A stretch of 64,000 nt of DNA, from positions 124,001-188,000 of the forward strand of contig JAJVIN010000001.1 of NCBI GenBank assembly GCA_022071945.1. Direction: 5' to 3'. Made by a program: the position numbers and the translations under genes. This DNA comes from Thermoanaerobaculia bacterium. GTDB taxonomy: Bacteria; Acidobacteriota; Thermoanaerobaculia; UBA5066. This document shows, piece after piece, positions 9,083 through 16,821 of the stretch. The notes under the pieces were generated by a model. It had not been told where the DNA came from, searched no databases, and saw only the letters and a list, made by a program, of their open reading frames with translations. The number at the start of each line of letters is the position of its first letter. Position 1 is the stretch's first letter.

Positions 9083-10086
9083 GATCCGCCTGCCTTTCTG
9101 GCGAGCCCCTTCTCGAACGCCGCCATGTTGAATCGCATCATCTCGACGTAGCTCATTCGCCCCGGCACGCCACCGATCGGGTCGACCAGGGCCAGCGAGA
9201 GTCCCGCGTCGGAGGCGATCGCCGTGGCCGCCGCCGTCGAGAACTGAGGCTCGGTGAAGAGCGTGGACGAGCCCCCCTTTCGCGCCCCATCGATCAGTTG
9301 CCGGATCTCCCAGGGCGAGGGATCGCGGCCGGGTGCCGGCTCGATCGACCCGATCTGGGTCAGACCATAGCGGAGAGCAAAGTGAGTCCAGGCCGGATGC
9401 GCCGAAACGAATCCCGTCCCCTTCCTCGGGGCAAGATGGCGCTCGATTTCGCCGTCCAGTTCCAGGATCGAGGCCTCGAGCTCCGCCGACCTCCGGACGT
9501 AGCCCGCGGCTCCGGCCGGATCGACCCTGGAAAGAGTGGCAGCCAGCTCCGGCAGCACTTCAACGGCGAGCCTGGGGGACAGCCACCAGTGCGGGTCGTG
9601 CCCGGCGGAATGGCTGTGAGCATGGGCGTGGCCGTGTTCGTCCTCGTCGTGGCTCTCCTCCGGGGCCAAGCCCAGGAACCCGGCCGTATCCAGGACTCGG
9701 GCCTTGCTGGCACAGGCTTCCACCATCTTCGTGATCCACGGATCGTATCCGCCCCCGACGGTGACGACGAGGTCGACGCGAGCCAGGCGGGCGGCATCGG
9801 AAGGCGTGGGCTCGAAGACGTGGGCCGAGATTCCCGGCGGAACGATCGTGTGAATGTCCCATCCCTCCCCGGCCACCGTCCGCAGGAGGCTCGAGAGGGG
9901 CGCGATCGAGGCCGCTCCTCGAAACCTCCCCGAGGGTTCGCCCTTTCTCGTACAGCTCGGCAAGCCCGCCACGAGAATCAGCGTCATAATCAGGGTGGCG
10001 AGGCGGCCCGGACCGTTCGGAGCCGCGAGCCGGGATCGAGAGGAGGGAGTCCATGAAGCAAGAGGAGAAAGAACCGGATTCCTCAC
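9079..10086 (-). CDS. znuA: zinc ABC transporter substrate-binding lipoprotein
   Basis: A cluster A-I metal-binding protein. It carries the segment GISAHVFEPTPSDAARL (first metal His), a long His-rich loop (HDEDEHGHAHAHSHSAGHD) and HPAWTHFALRYGL. A lipobox (LVAGLPSC) indicates membrane anchoring. The start is uncertain. GTG at 10086 has GGAGGGGAG 5 bases upstream but gives a 33-residue n-region and a 34-base overlap with the divergent small gene. ATG at 9987 gives a very short signal. The His-rich loop is typical of zinc rather than manganese binders. Confidence 0.85.
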   Translation of the reverse strand: MRNPVLSPLASWTPSSRSRLAAPNGPGRLATLIMTLILVAGLPSCTRKGEPSGRFRGAASIAPLSSLLRTVAGEGWDIHTIVPPGISAHVFEPTPSDAARLARVDLVVTVGGGYDPWITKMVEACASKARVLDTAGFLGLAPEESHDEDEHGHAHAHSHSAGHDPHWWLSPRLAVEVLPELAATLSRVDPAGAAGYVRRSAELEASILELDGEIERHLAPRKGTGFVSAHPAWTHFALRYGLTQIGSIEPAPGRDPSPWEIRQLIDGARKGGSSTLFTEPQFSTAAATAIASDAGLSLALVDPIGGVPGRMSYVEMMRFNMAAFEKGLARKAGGS

Positions 10087-10307
10087 AGAGCTCCCCTCCC
10101 TCTCCCACGGAGTCCTGTCCTCCCGCCGCGGAGCCCGCCATCACCGTCCAGGTGGACTGGCGGCACCCGAACGTCTGTGCCCCGGTCGAATGCTCCGGCG
10201 AGCATTCCAGTCCCGCCGTCAAGCACGGCGACCATCTCGACTACCACGTCGGGCATGCGCACCACCACCGGCACGGAGACCACTGCGACCTTCACGGCTG
10301 CTGCTGA
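10053..10307 (+). CDS. small His/Cys-rich putative metal-binding protein
   Basis: An 84-residue protein with a strong ribosome-binding site (AGGAGGGAG, 10041-10049, four bases before the ATG). The N-terminal half is acidic and Pro/Ser-rich. The C-terminal half is dense in metal ligands: CSGEHSS, KHGDHLDYHVGHAHHH, HGDHCDLHGCC. It has no signal peptide or TM helix. It lies divergent to znuABC with overlapping 5' ends, suggesting shared metal control. I recall similar HGDH-type small proteins near zinc transport genes but cannot verify this here. Role could be cytosolic zinc buffering or delivery. Confidence 0.7.
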   Translation: MKQEEKEPDSSQSSPPSPTESCPPAAEPAITVQVDWRHPNVCAPVECSGEHSSPAVKHGDHLDYHVGHAHHHRHGDHCDLHGCC

Positions 10308-10363
10308 GAGCCGGGCAGACCCGGTGAAGGCCGGGCACGGCTCGGCTCGTCAACGGATCGCCA

Positions 10364-11419
10364 TCACGAGCGGTTCCTGAGCCTGAGCGCTTCGAGCATG
10401 GCGCGCGCGATGATCCGCCGGATCGGTCCCTCGAAGGTGAACGAACTCGTCCACTGAAGGCCTCTCTCGGTGGCGATCGAGGCGTTCCAGGCATCGAGCG
10501 CCTTCGCTCTCTCCTCGACCCATTGAGCCGAGACCTCGCCCCTTTCCGCCAGATTCCTCAGACGCGCTCGTTGCTGCCCGCGGTCCCCGATTTCCGGGTG
10601 ATGGTTGACGCCCCAGACCCTCGGGCCGAAGCCGTCGGGGTCGCGGGCGAACTCGAGCATCGTGACCGCCTCGCCGGGCGAGTCCGGCCGGCCGTTCGAC
10701 TCGTAGGCGAGGACGTTGGCCTCGCCCCTTCCCGTGGGGATCAGGTCGAACAGCCTGGAATCGAGAACCTTGATGACGGGTCCTTTCCGGACCCTGTACA
10801 GGCCGGAAAACCACGGGTGGTGCTTGGCGGCGGCCGTCAGGACGTTCTGGACCGCCCCCATGCTCTTACCACCCTTCTCCTCGGGTCTGAGGACGGCCTC
10901 GGCCGCTCCCGACCAGCGAGCGAGAAGTCCGTACGAGTGACAGATCCCGAGGAGATGAACCTTCTCATCGGCGATGACGCGATCGAAAAGGTGGAAGAGG
11001 GGCGCCTCCCAGGCCGCGTCTTCCGCAACGCCCTGAGAGAAGCTCGCCTTCCCGTCGTTCAACCTCGGATCGAGGGCGCCGGGCCCTCCGGTTCCCACCA
11101 CGATCGTGAAGCGGGAGACGGGGCCCGCCGGCACGGCCATTCCCCTGCGGACGTCGTAGCTGACGACCCTGAACTTCGGGCTGTCCGTGTGGTTGAGGCG
11201 CTCCTCCCGGCCGATCCGGAGCAGTGTGTCGACGATCGACTCGTGCCCCAGGTTGAGAAAGCCGTGGTGCATGTCGAGAACGGCTGCTTCGAGCATGCCA
11301 GGAACGGGCGGCGGCTCGTCGCCAGGCCGGGAGACGCGAACGTAGGAAACGCCCGTGTCGTCCCCGCCGGGGCCTGCGGTTGTGGATTTGGGGGTCAGTT
11401 CGAAAGAATCAGTATCCAT
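10364..11419 (-). CDS. class I glutamine amidotransferase-like protein
   Basis: A 351-residue protein whose middle and C-terminal parts resemble type 1 glutamine amidotransferases. It has a nucleophile-elbow-like LLGICHSYGLLARW and a catalytic His/Glu-like NHHPEIG. The usual GxCxG elbow reads GICHS, so the Cys is kept but the following Gly is not. The ~100-residue N-terminal portion (SFELTPKSTT to FRVVSYDVRRG) is not recognised. The short C-terminal helix carries IIARAMLEALRLR. No synthetase partner lies beside it, so substrate is unknown; it could be a stand-alone hydrolase. It is monocistronic, ~50 bases left of gpsA. Confidence 0.65.
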   Translation of the reverse strand: MDTDSFELTPKSTTAGPGGDDTGVSYVRVSRPGDEPPPVPGMLEAAVLDMHHGFLNLGHESIVDTLLRIGREERLNHTDSPKFRVVSYDVRRGMAVPAGPVSRFTIVVGTGGPGALDPRLNDGKASFSQGVAEDAAWEAPLFHLFDRVIADEKVHLLGICHSYGLLARWSGAAEAVLRPEEKGGKSMGAVQNVLTAAAKHHPWFSGLYRVRKGPVIKVLDSRLFDLIPTGRGEANVLAYESNGRPDSPGEAVTMLEFARDPDGFGPRVWGVNHHPEIGDRGQQRARLRNLAERGEVSAQWVEERAKALDAWNASIATERGLQWTSSFTFEGPIRRIIARAMLEALRLRNRS

Positions 11420-11468
11420 CCGTGAAGAAAACCCAGGCTTTTAGCATAGCTCATCGTCCTCGACGGCC

Positions 11469-12473
11469 TCAGTCCCGCTCCCCCTTCAGGCGGCGGGTCA
11501 TCAGGAGGTAAACCGCGTCCCGGGCACTGATCTCGCCCCTGAGGATGCCGGCGACGGCCTCGGAGATCGGCATGACGACGCCGTTCTCCTTGGCCAATGC
11601 GACGATGGCGGGAGCCGAGGCCACGCCTTCGGCGACCTCTCCGCCGAGCGACGCGATCGCCTCCTCGACGGATCTGCCTTGCGCCAGAGCGAGACCCACG
11701 CGGCGGTTTCTCGAGAGGTCGCCTGTCGCCGTCAGGAAGAGATCGCCGGTCCCGGCGAGCCCGGCGAAAGTCTCGGCCTCACCTCCCAGCTTCGTCCCCA
11801 GCCTGCGGATCTCGGCGAGGGCTCTCGTCAAGAGCGCGGCTCGCGTGTTGTGGCCCAGGGCGAGGCCATCCACGATCCCGGCGGCGATCGCCACCACGTT
11901 CTTCACCGCCCCCGCGATCTCGACGCCGCGAACATCGGTCGAGCGATAAAAGCGGAAGGTCGGCGAGGAGAGCATGTTCTGCAGGCACTCCGAGAGAGCC
12001 TCGTCCCGCGAGGCGATGACGGCCGCCGTGGGAAGGCCCCTTGCGACCTCCGTGGCGAATGTCGGCCCGGAGAGGATGGCGAGCCCGTTTCGGCCCTTGC
12101 GGACAGACTCGATGATCTCGAGCGGCGTCATCTGGGACCCGATCTCGACGCCCTTCGACGTCATGACCAGGGGGACCTCCGCCGGCATGAACTCGTCGAG
12201 CCGGGTGATTTCGGCGCGCGTCGCCTGGACGGAGACGGCCCAGAGAATGGCCTCGGCTCCGGCGAAAGCCCCCACGGGATCGGCCGTCGGAACGATGGCC
12301 TCGGGGAGAACGATGTCGGCAGGCAGGCTCGGATGCCTCCGGCTGGCCGCGATCTCTTCGACCATCGAGGGACGGCGGCCGAGGAGGGAAACGGAGAGGC
12401 CCGTCCGGGCCGCGTGAATCGCCAACGCCGTCCCCCAGGTCCCCGTTCCGATGACCGCGATCTTCTTGCTCAT
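11469..12473 (-). CDS. gpsA: glycerol-3-phosphate dehydrogenase [NAD(P)+]
   Basis: A 334-residue cytosolic enzyme reducing dihydroxyacetone phosphate to sn-glycerol 3-phosphate for phospholipid synthesis. The Rossmann motif AVIGTGTWGTALA, the SGPTFATEVARG loop, AGAVKNVVAIAAGIVDGL (catalytic Lys) and GLAGTGDLFLTATGDLSRNRR are all intact, and the length is normal. It starts 4 bases after the cinA stop as the last gene of an ABC-F, cinA, gpsA operon. Confidence 0.95.
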   Translation of the reverse strand: MSKKIAVIGTGTWGTALAIHAARTGLSVSLLGRRPSMVEEIAASRRHPSLPADIVLPEAIVPTADPVGAFAGAEAILWAVSVQATRAEITRLDEFMPAEVPLVMTSKGVEIGSQMTPLEIIESVRKGRNGLAILSGPTFATEVARGLPTAAVIASRDEALSECLQNMLSSPTFRFYRSTDVRGVEIAGAVKNVVAIAAGIVDGLALGHNTRAALLTRALAEIRRLGTKLGGEAETFAGLAGTGDLFLTATGDLSRNRRVGLALAQGRSVEEAIASLGGEVAEGVASAPAIVALAKENGVVMPISEAVAGILRGEISARDAVYLLMTRRLKGERD

Positions 12474-12477
12474 CGGC

Positions 12478-13746
12478 TCAGCGCCCGGGCGAAAGCCGCC
12501 CCAGGAGGAAGTTTCGGAGAAGCAGGAGAGCAGCGGAGGTCGTCCACCTGCGGATCATCGCGCGGTCGCCGGGAAGGAGGAGCCGCTTGCCATGCCGGGC
12601 GCCGTCATCGGAATCGAGCGCGAGGAACACGGTCCCGACGGGCTTCTCGGGTGTGCCGCCGCCGGGACCGGCGATTCCGGTCACGGAGAGGCCGATCGAC
12701 GACCCGAACTGGCGTCTGACGCCCGCCGCCATCTCGCGGGCGGTTTCCTCCGAGACGGCGCCGAACTTCTCGAGCGTCGAGGGAGAGACGCCGAGCATCT
12801 CGACCTTCGCGGAGTTCGCGTACGTGATGGCGGCTCCGAGGAAGTAGTCGGAAGAGCCCGCCACGTCCGTCATGCGGCCCGCCAGGGTGCCACCCGTGCA
12901 CGACTCGGCCAGGGCCACAGTCTTCCCCTTCAGTCGCAGGAGTTCCCCCGCGACGCCCTCGAGCGTCTCCGTGTCTCGGCCGTAGATCTCGGCTCCCACT
13001 GCTTTCCTGAAGTCCGCCTCCAGGGCGTCGAGCTTCCTTGCGGCCTCCTCGGCGGATCCTCTCGCAGACAGGTGGAGCTCGATCTCGCCGCCCCCGGCCA
13101 GAATCGTGACCGGTTCCTCGGGATGCGCGGCGTAGACCGGCTTGATGAGCTCCTCAACGGCGCTCTCCGCCATGCCCGCGATCTTCAGCACGCGACGGTG
13201 AACTCCCGAGGCGCTCGTGTCCCTCCCGAGAAGAGGGCGGACCTTCTCTCCCCAGAGGGCCTTCATCTCTCTCGGGACGCCGGGCAAGAGAACGACGGTC
13301 TTCCCTGCCGCCTCGACCAGATATCCGGGCGCGGTCCCGACCGGGTTGTGCAGGACGACGGAACCCTCGATGACGTCGGCCTGCTTTTCGTTCACCTTCG
13401 GCATCTCCATCCCGCGCCGGAGAAACCTCTGCTTCAGCCGGCTGAGGATCTCGTCGTCGCGAAGGAGGCGCCGATCGAAGATGTGGGCAACGGCTTCCTT
13501 CGTCCTGTCGTCGGCCGTCGGTCCCAGACCCCCCGTGATGACGAGGAGAGGGGCGCGAGAAAGGGCGGTCGAGATCTCCGAGAGGAGCCCCTCCCAGTCG
13601 TCTCCCACGCAGGCCTTCCTCAAGACCGAGATCCCGAGGGTCTCGAGCTCGCCGGTGAGGAAGAGCGAGTTCGTGTCGAGTTTCGTCGTCCCGAGAAGCT
13701 CGCTCCCGACGGCCAGAATCGAGGCGGCCTCAATCGGCGCCGTCAC
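12478..13746 (-). CDS. cinA: CinA family protein (nicotinamide-nucleotide amidase)
   Basis: A 422-residue two-domain CinA. The N-terminal MoaB/MoCF-like domain (SILAVGSELLGTTKLDTNS, TGGLGPTADD) is linked to nucleotide pyrophosphatase activity. The C-terminal CinA domain carries the deamidase motif LAESCTGGTLAGRM and the core TYANSAK. Characterised members deamidate nicotinamide mononucleotide in NAD recycling. The start is the GTG at 13746. It overlaps the ABC-F stop in a GTGA and is preceded by GGAGG seven bases upstream, so the ~13 residues of open frame before it are not part of the protein. Confidence 0.92.
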   Translation of the reverse strand: MTAPIEAASILAVGSELLGTTKLDTNSLFLTGELETLGISVLRKACVGDDWEGLLSEISTALSRAPLLVITGGLGPTADDRTKEAVAHIFDRRLLRDDEILSRLKQRFLRRGMEMPKVNEKQADVIEGSVVLHNPVGTAPGYLVEAAGKTVVLLPGVPREMKALWGEKVRPLLGRDTSASGVHRRVLKIAGMAESAVEELIKPVYAAHPEEPVTILAGGGEIELHLSARGSAEEAARKLDALEADFRKAVGAEIYGRDTETLEGVAGELLRLKGKTVALAESCTGGTLAGRMTDVAGSSDYFLGAAITYANSAKVEMLGVSPSTLEKFGAVSEETAREMAAGVRRQFGSSIGLSVTGIAGPGGGTPEKPVGTVFLALDSDDGARHGKRLLLPGDRAMIRRWTTSAALLLLRNFLLGRLSPGR

Positions 13747-15692
13747 CGCGGCACCTCCTCGAGCCGGCGCGCCGCTTCTTCCCACAGCAGGATCCGGCCG
13801 TCCAGGCGTTTCCTCAGCTCGTCCCGCTGAAGAGTCACGGCCCTCGACCTCTCCCCGCTGAGGTAGACCTCCGGAGTGCCGAGGGCTTCCTCGAGCTGAC
13901 GCAGAGACTCCTCGAGGTTCGTGATCTCCACCTCGAGGTCTTTCACGTTCTTCTCGGCCTTCTGACGCTGACGCTCCAGGAGCTTGGCTTCCTTGCCCGG
14001 CCGCCTGACGGGCCCAGCGGGAGATTCCGGAGAGGGCTTCTTGACGGCCGCCGCCTGGGCAGCGCTGATCGCGCGCTGGCGGGCCAGGAGATCAGAGTAG
14101 TTCCCGAGGTGAACCTCGACAGTCCCCGAGCGGAACTCGAGAACCGAGGTGGCGATACGGTCGACGAACCACCGGTCATGAGAGACGAAGACGACGGCCC
14201 CCTCGAACTCCCCCAGGGCCTCCTCGAGGCGCTCCCGGGAATCGAGGTCGAGGTGATTCGTCGGCTCGTCGAGAAGCAGGAGATTCGCGCCGCCGAAGAC
14301 GATCCGGGCAAGCGAGAGCCGGCCCTTCTCGCCTCCCGACAGCGTCGAGACCTTCTGGAAGACCTCGTCGCCCCGAAAGTCGAACAGGGCGAGGAAGTCC
14401 CTCGCTTCCCCCTCTTTCATCAGGGGATCGAGGTCGAGGATCGCCTCGATGACGCGCGACCCCGTCGAGAGATCGGCCATCTCCTGGTCGTAGTACCCGG
14501 GCAGGACACCCGTGCCGAAGGCGGTCGAGCCCGAGAGCGGGGGCAAGAGCCGGGCGAGCGTCTTCAGGAGGGTCGTCTTGCCGCAGCCGTTGGGCCCCCA
14601 GAGCGCGACCCGGTCGCCCCTCCGGAGCAGGAGGTCGACGGGTGCGGTGAGGGGCCCCGTCTCCCTGTAGCCGGGAACGACTCCACGAGCCGTCAGGACC
14701 CTCTCGCCCGAAGCCCGGGCTTCCTCGAAGCGAAACGCCACATCAGTCGCGTCCTCTTTCGGGGCTTCGAGGCGCTCGAGCTTGGCCAGCATCTTCCTGC
14801 GGGACTGAGCCTGCTTCGTCTTCTGGCCCGCGATGTTCTTGCGGATGAAGTCCTCGGTACTCTCGACGAGCTTGCGCTGCTGTTCGGCGGCCTTGGCGCG
14901 GAGCTTTTCCCTCTCGTCCTTGAGCCTCCGGTACGTGTCGTAGTTCCCGGGATAATCCTCGATCTGTCCGTGCGAGCAATCGATGATCTGGTCGCAGACC
15001 GAGTTGAGGAAGTGGCGGTCGTGCGAGACGACGAGAGCCGCTTTCTGGGCGTCCTGCCGTCTCTCGACGAGCCAGTTCTCGAGGAACTCGATGCCCGAGA
15101 GGTCGAGGTGGTTCGTCGGCTCGTCGAGCAGGAGAACGGGTGCCCCGGTCAGGAGGAGGCGCGCGATCTGGGCCCGGTGCTTCTGCCCTCCCGAGAGCTC
15201 GCCGACCGGCCGCGGCCAGAGAGTCTCCGGAAGGCCCACGCCGGTCAGGACCCGGGCTAGCCGTGCCTCGGCGTCGTAGCCGCCCTCGCGCTCGAAGCGT
15301 TCGCGAGCCTCGTCGAGTTCGGCGAGAAGGGCCGAAAGCTCGGGCCCGGGATGACTCCGGGCCCGGAGAGAAACCGCGTCCTCGAGCCGCTCGATTTCAG
15401 CTTCCAGTTCCTTCAAGTAGTCCTGCGCGCGGGCCACGAAAGCGGCGAGCGGTTCGTCGCCCTCCGGCTCGACGGCCTGCTCGAGGGAAGCGAAAGTCAC
15501 GCCTCCGGCCACGAGGACCTTGCCGTCGTCGGGTTCGATGAGTCCCTGGATGATCCTCAGAATCGTCGACTTCCCGGCGCCGTTGCGTCCCACGAGGCCG
15601 ACGATGCGGCCCGGGTCATGCTGCCAGGTCACATCCTTGAGGACGTCCTTACCACCGAAAGACTTGCGGACACCTTGCAGGCGGTACAGCAC
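13743..15692 (-). CDS. ABC-F family ATP-binding protein
   Basis: A ~649-residue soluble protein with two ABC cassettes and no membrane domain. The first has GLVGRNGAGKSTIL, LSGGQKHRAQIARLL and LLDEPTNHLD. The ABC-F linker follows, with paired basic helices (QQRKLVESTEDF onward). The second cassette has WGPNGCGKTTLLKTL, LSGGEKGRLSLARIV and LLLDEPTNHLD. A C-terminal coiled coil (KEAKLLERQRQKAEKNVKD onward) resembles Uup/EttA relatives. ABC-F proteins act on the ribosome or nucleic acids. GTG at 15692 is favoured over TTG at 15710; neither has a convincing ribosome-binding site. Confidence 0.88.
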   Translation of the reverse strand: MLYRLQGVRKSFGGKDVLKDVTWQHDPGRIVGLVGRNGAGKSTILRIIQGLIEPDDGKVLVAGGVTFASLEQAVEPEGDEPLAAFVARAQDYLKELEAEIERLEDAVSLRARSHPGPELSALLAELDEARERFEREGGYDAEARLARVLTGVGLPETLWPRPVGELSGGQKHRAQIARLLLTGAPVLLLDEPTNHLDLSGIEFLENWLVERRQDAQKAALVVSHDRHFLNSVCDQIIDCSHGQIEDYPGNYDTYRRLKDEREKLRAKAAEQQRKLVESTEDFIRKNIAGQKTKQAQSRRKMLAKLERLEAPKEDATDVAFRFEEARASGERVLTARGVVPGYRETGPLTAPVDLLLRRGDRVALWGPNGCGKTTLLKTLARLLPPLSGSTAFGTGVLPGYYDQEMADLSTGSRVIEAILDLDPLMKEGEARDFLALFDFRGDEVFQKVSTLSGGEKGRLSLARIVFGGANLLLLDEPTNHLDLDSRERLEEALGEFEGAVVFVSHDRWFVDRIATSVLEFRSGTVEVHLGNYSDLLARQRAISAAQAAAVKKPSPESPAGPVRRPGKEAKLLERQRQKAEKNVKDLEVEITNLEESLRQLEEALGTPEVYLSGERSRAVTLQRDELRKRLDGRILLWEEAARRLEEVPR

Positions 15693-15710
15693 GCGCGGAG
15701 GATAGCCCAA

Positions 15711-16139
15711 ACGAACCAGGGGGCGGGAAGGCCGCCCGGGCGGCCGAGTTTCCTGGACGCAATCTCAAGATCCGGCGCCCGTCACTCTTCGCGGAAACTG
15801 GAGGGGAAAGGGGCGATGGAATCCCTACACTTTGATGCCATGGGCTCTGGCGCTTGCAAAAGTGCCGGGTTAGTATTAAAGGTTTTTCAGGATGATTGCG
15901 TCCGCTTCTCGTTCCCGGTTCCCGGAGCCCGCGCATCCTTCAGCGGTTCCGGTGGGCTCCCGGCCCCCTGAAGCCGCGATTTTCTTACCATCGGAGACTC
16001 GTCCCTGAATTTCGCCGGCGGCCGGAGGTTCCAGTTCAGGCTGAACGTCCGGTTTCTCGACTCCGGCACGAACCCGGAAGACGGATTCAGCAAATGTGTG
16101 TTGCGCCGTTATCAAGAAAGATGAGGTAGGTCACAGAGG
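15711..16139. other. intergenic region upstream of the ACIII operon
   Basis: About 430 bases between the divergent ABC-F and actA starts, and the only place for a promoter of the 12.5-kb respiratory operon. An AT-rich island at ~15870-15892 stands out from the GC-rich surroundings. A TTGCAA (15854-15859) lies before TATTAA (15874-15879), but the 14-base spacing is poor. AGGT lies just before actA. No small gene is convincing. Confidence 0.4.
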
Positions 16140-16796
16140 ATGGCTCAGGTCTTTCATCGAAGCATGAATATCCTCTCCCGGCTGTCGATCGCGGCGATCG
16201 GCCTTTTGGTCGCCGGCGGTCTGTCTGGGGTCATGGCCCTTGACTATTCCGGATTCAACCAGCGCAAGGGTGTGGTCCTGGAACAGCCGGTGCCTTTTTC
16301 TCACAAACACCATGTCCAAGATGTCGGGATCGACTGCCGCTACTGCCACACCTCGGTCGAGAGGTCGGCTCAGGCCGGCATCCCGCCGACACAGACGTGC
16401 ATGAACTGCCACAAGCAGATCTGGTCGGACAGCCCGATGCTGGCTCCGGTCCGCGAGAGCTTCCGGACGGGAGAGCCGCTCAACTGGAGCAAGGTTCACG
16501 ACCTTCCGGATTTCGCCTACTTCAACCACAGCATCCACGTGGCGAAGGGTGTCGGGTGTTTCAGCTGCCATGGGCGGGTCGACCAGATGCCTCTCGTACG
16601 TTCCGCTCATCCGCTCCAGATGCAGTGGTGTCTCGACTGTCACCGCAATCCGGAACCGAACCTCAGGCCGAAGGACCAGATCACGAGCATGACGTGGCGG
16701 TCGGAGGATCAGTCGAAGCTCGGCGCCGAGCTCGCCAAGATCCACAAGGTCCGTGGCAGCGCCTTCTTGACCTCGTGCAGCACCTGCCACCGGTAA
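16140..16796 (+). CDS. actA: alternative complex III pentahaem cytochrome c subunit ActA
   Basis: A 218-residue periplasmic, membrane-anchored cytochrome. One N-terminal TM segment (IAAIGLLVAGGLSGVMAL) is followed by five CXXCH haem sites: CRYCH, CMNCH, CFSCH, CLDCH and the terminal CSTCH. Further His residues (SHKHH, FNHSIH) can serve as distal ligands. ACIII is a quinol:cytochrome c oxidoreductase replacing cytochrome bc1. ActA passes electrons from the ActB Fe-S clusters towards ActE or the oxidase. It is the first gene of the ActA-F/Cox operon. Confidence 0.93.
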   Translation: MAQVFHRSMNILSRLSIAAIGLLVAGGLSGVMALDYSGFNQRKGVVLEQPVPFSHKHHVQDVGIDCRYCHTSVERSAQAGIPPTQTCMNCHKQIWSDSPMLAPVRESFRTGEPLNWSKVHDLPDFAYFNHSIHVAKGVGCFSCHGRVDQMPLVRSAHPLQMQWCLDCHRNPEPNLRPKDQITSMTWRSEDQSKLGAELAKIHKVRGSAFLTSCSTCHR

Positions 16797-16821
16797 GCGA
16801 TCGGGAGAAACAGACGCAATC

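Noticed and set aside
15854-15879. Sigma-70 promoter for the ACIII operon (TTGCAA / TATTAA)
   Set aside because: The spacing is 14 bases and both boxes are imperfect; it is only a weak candidate.
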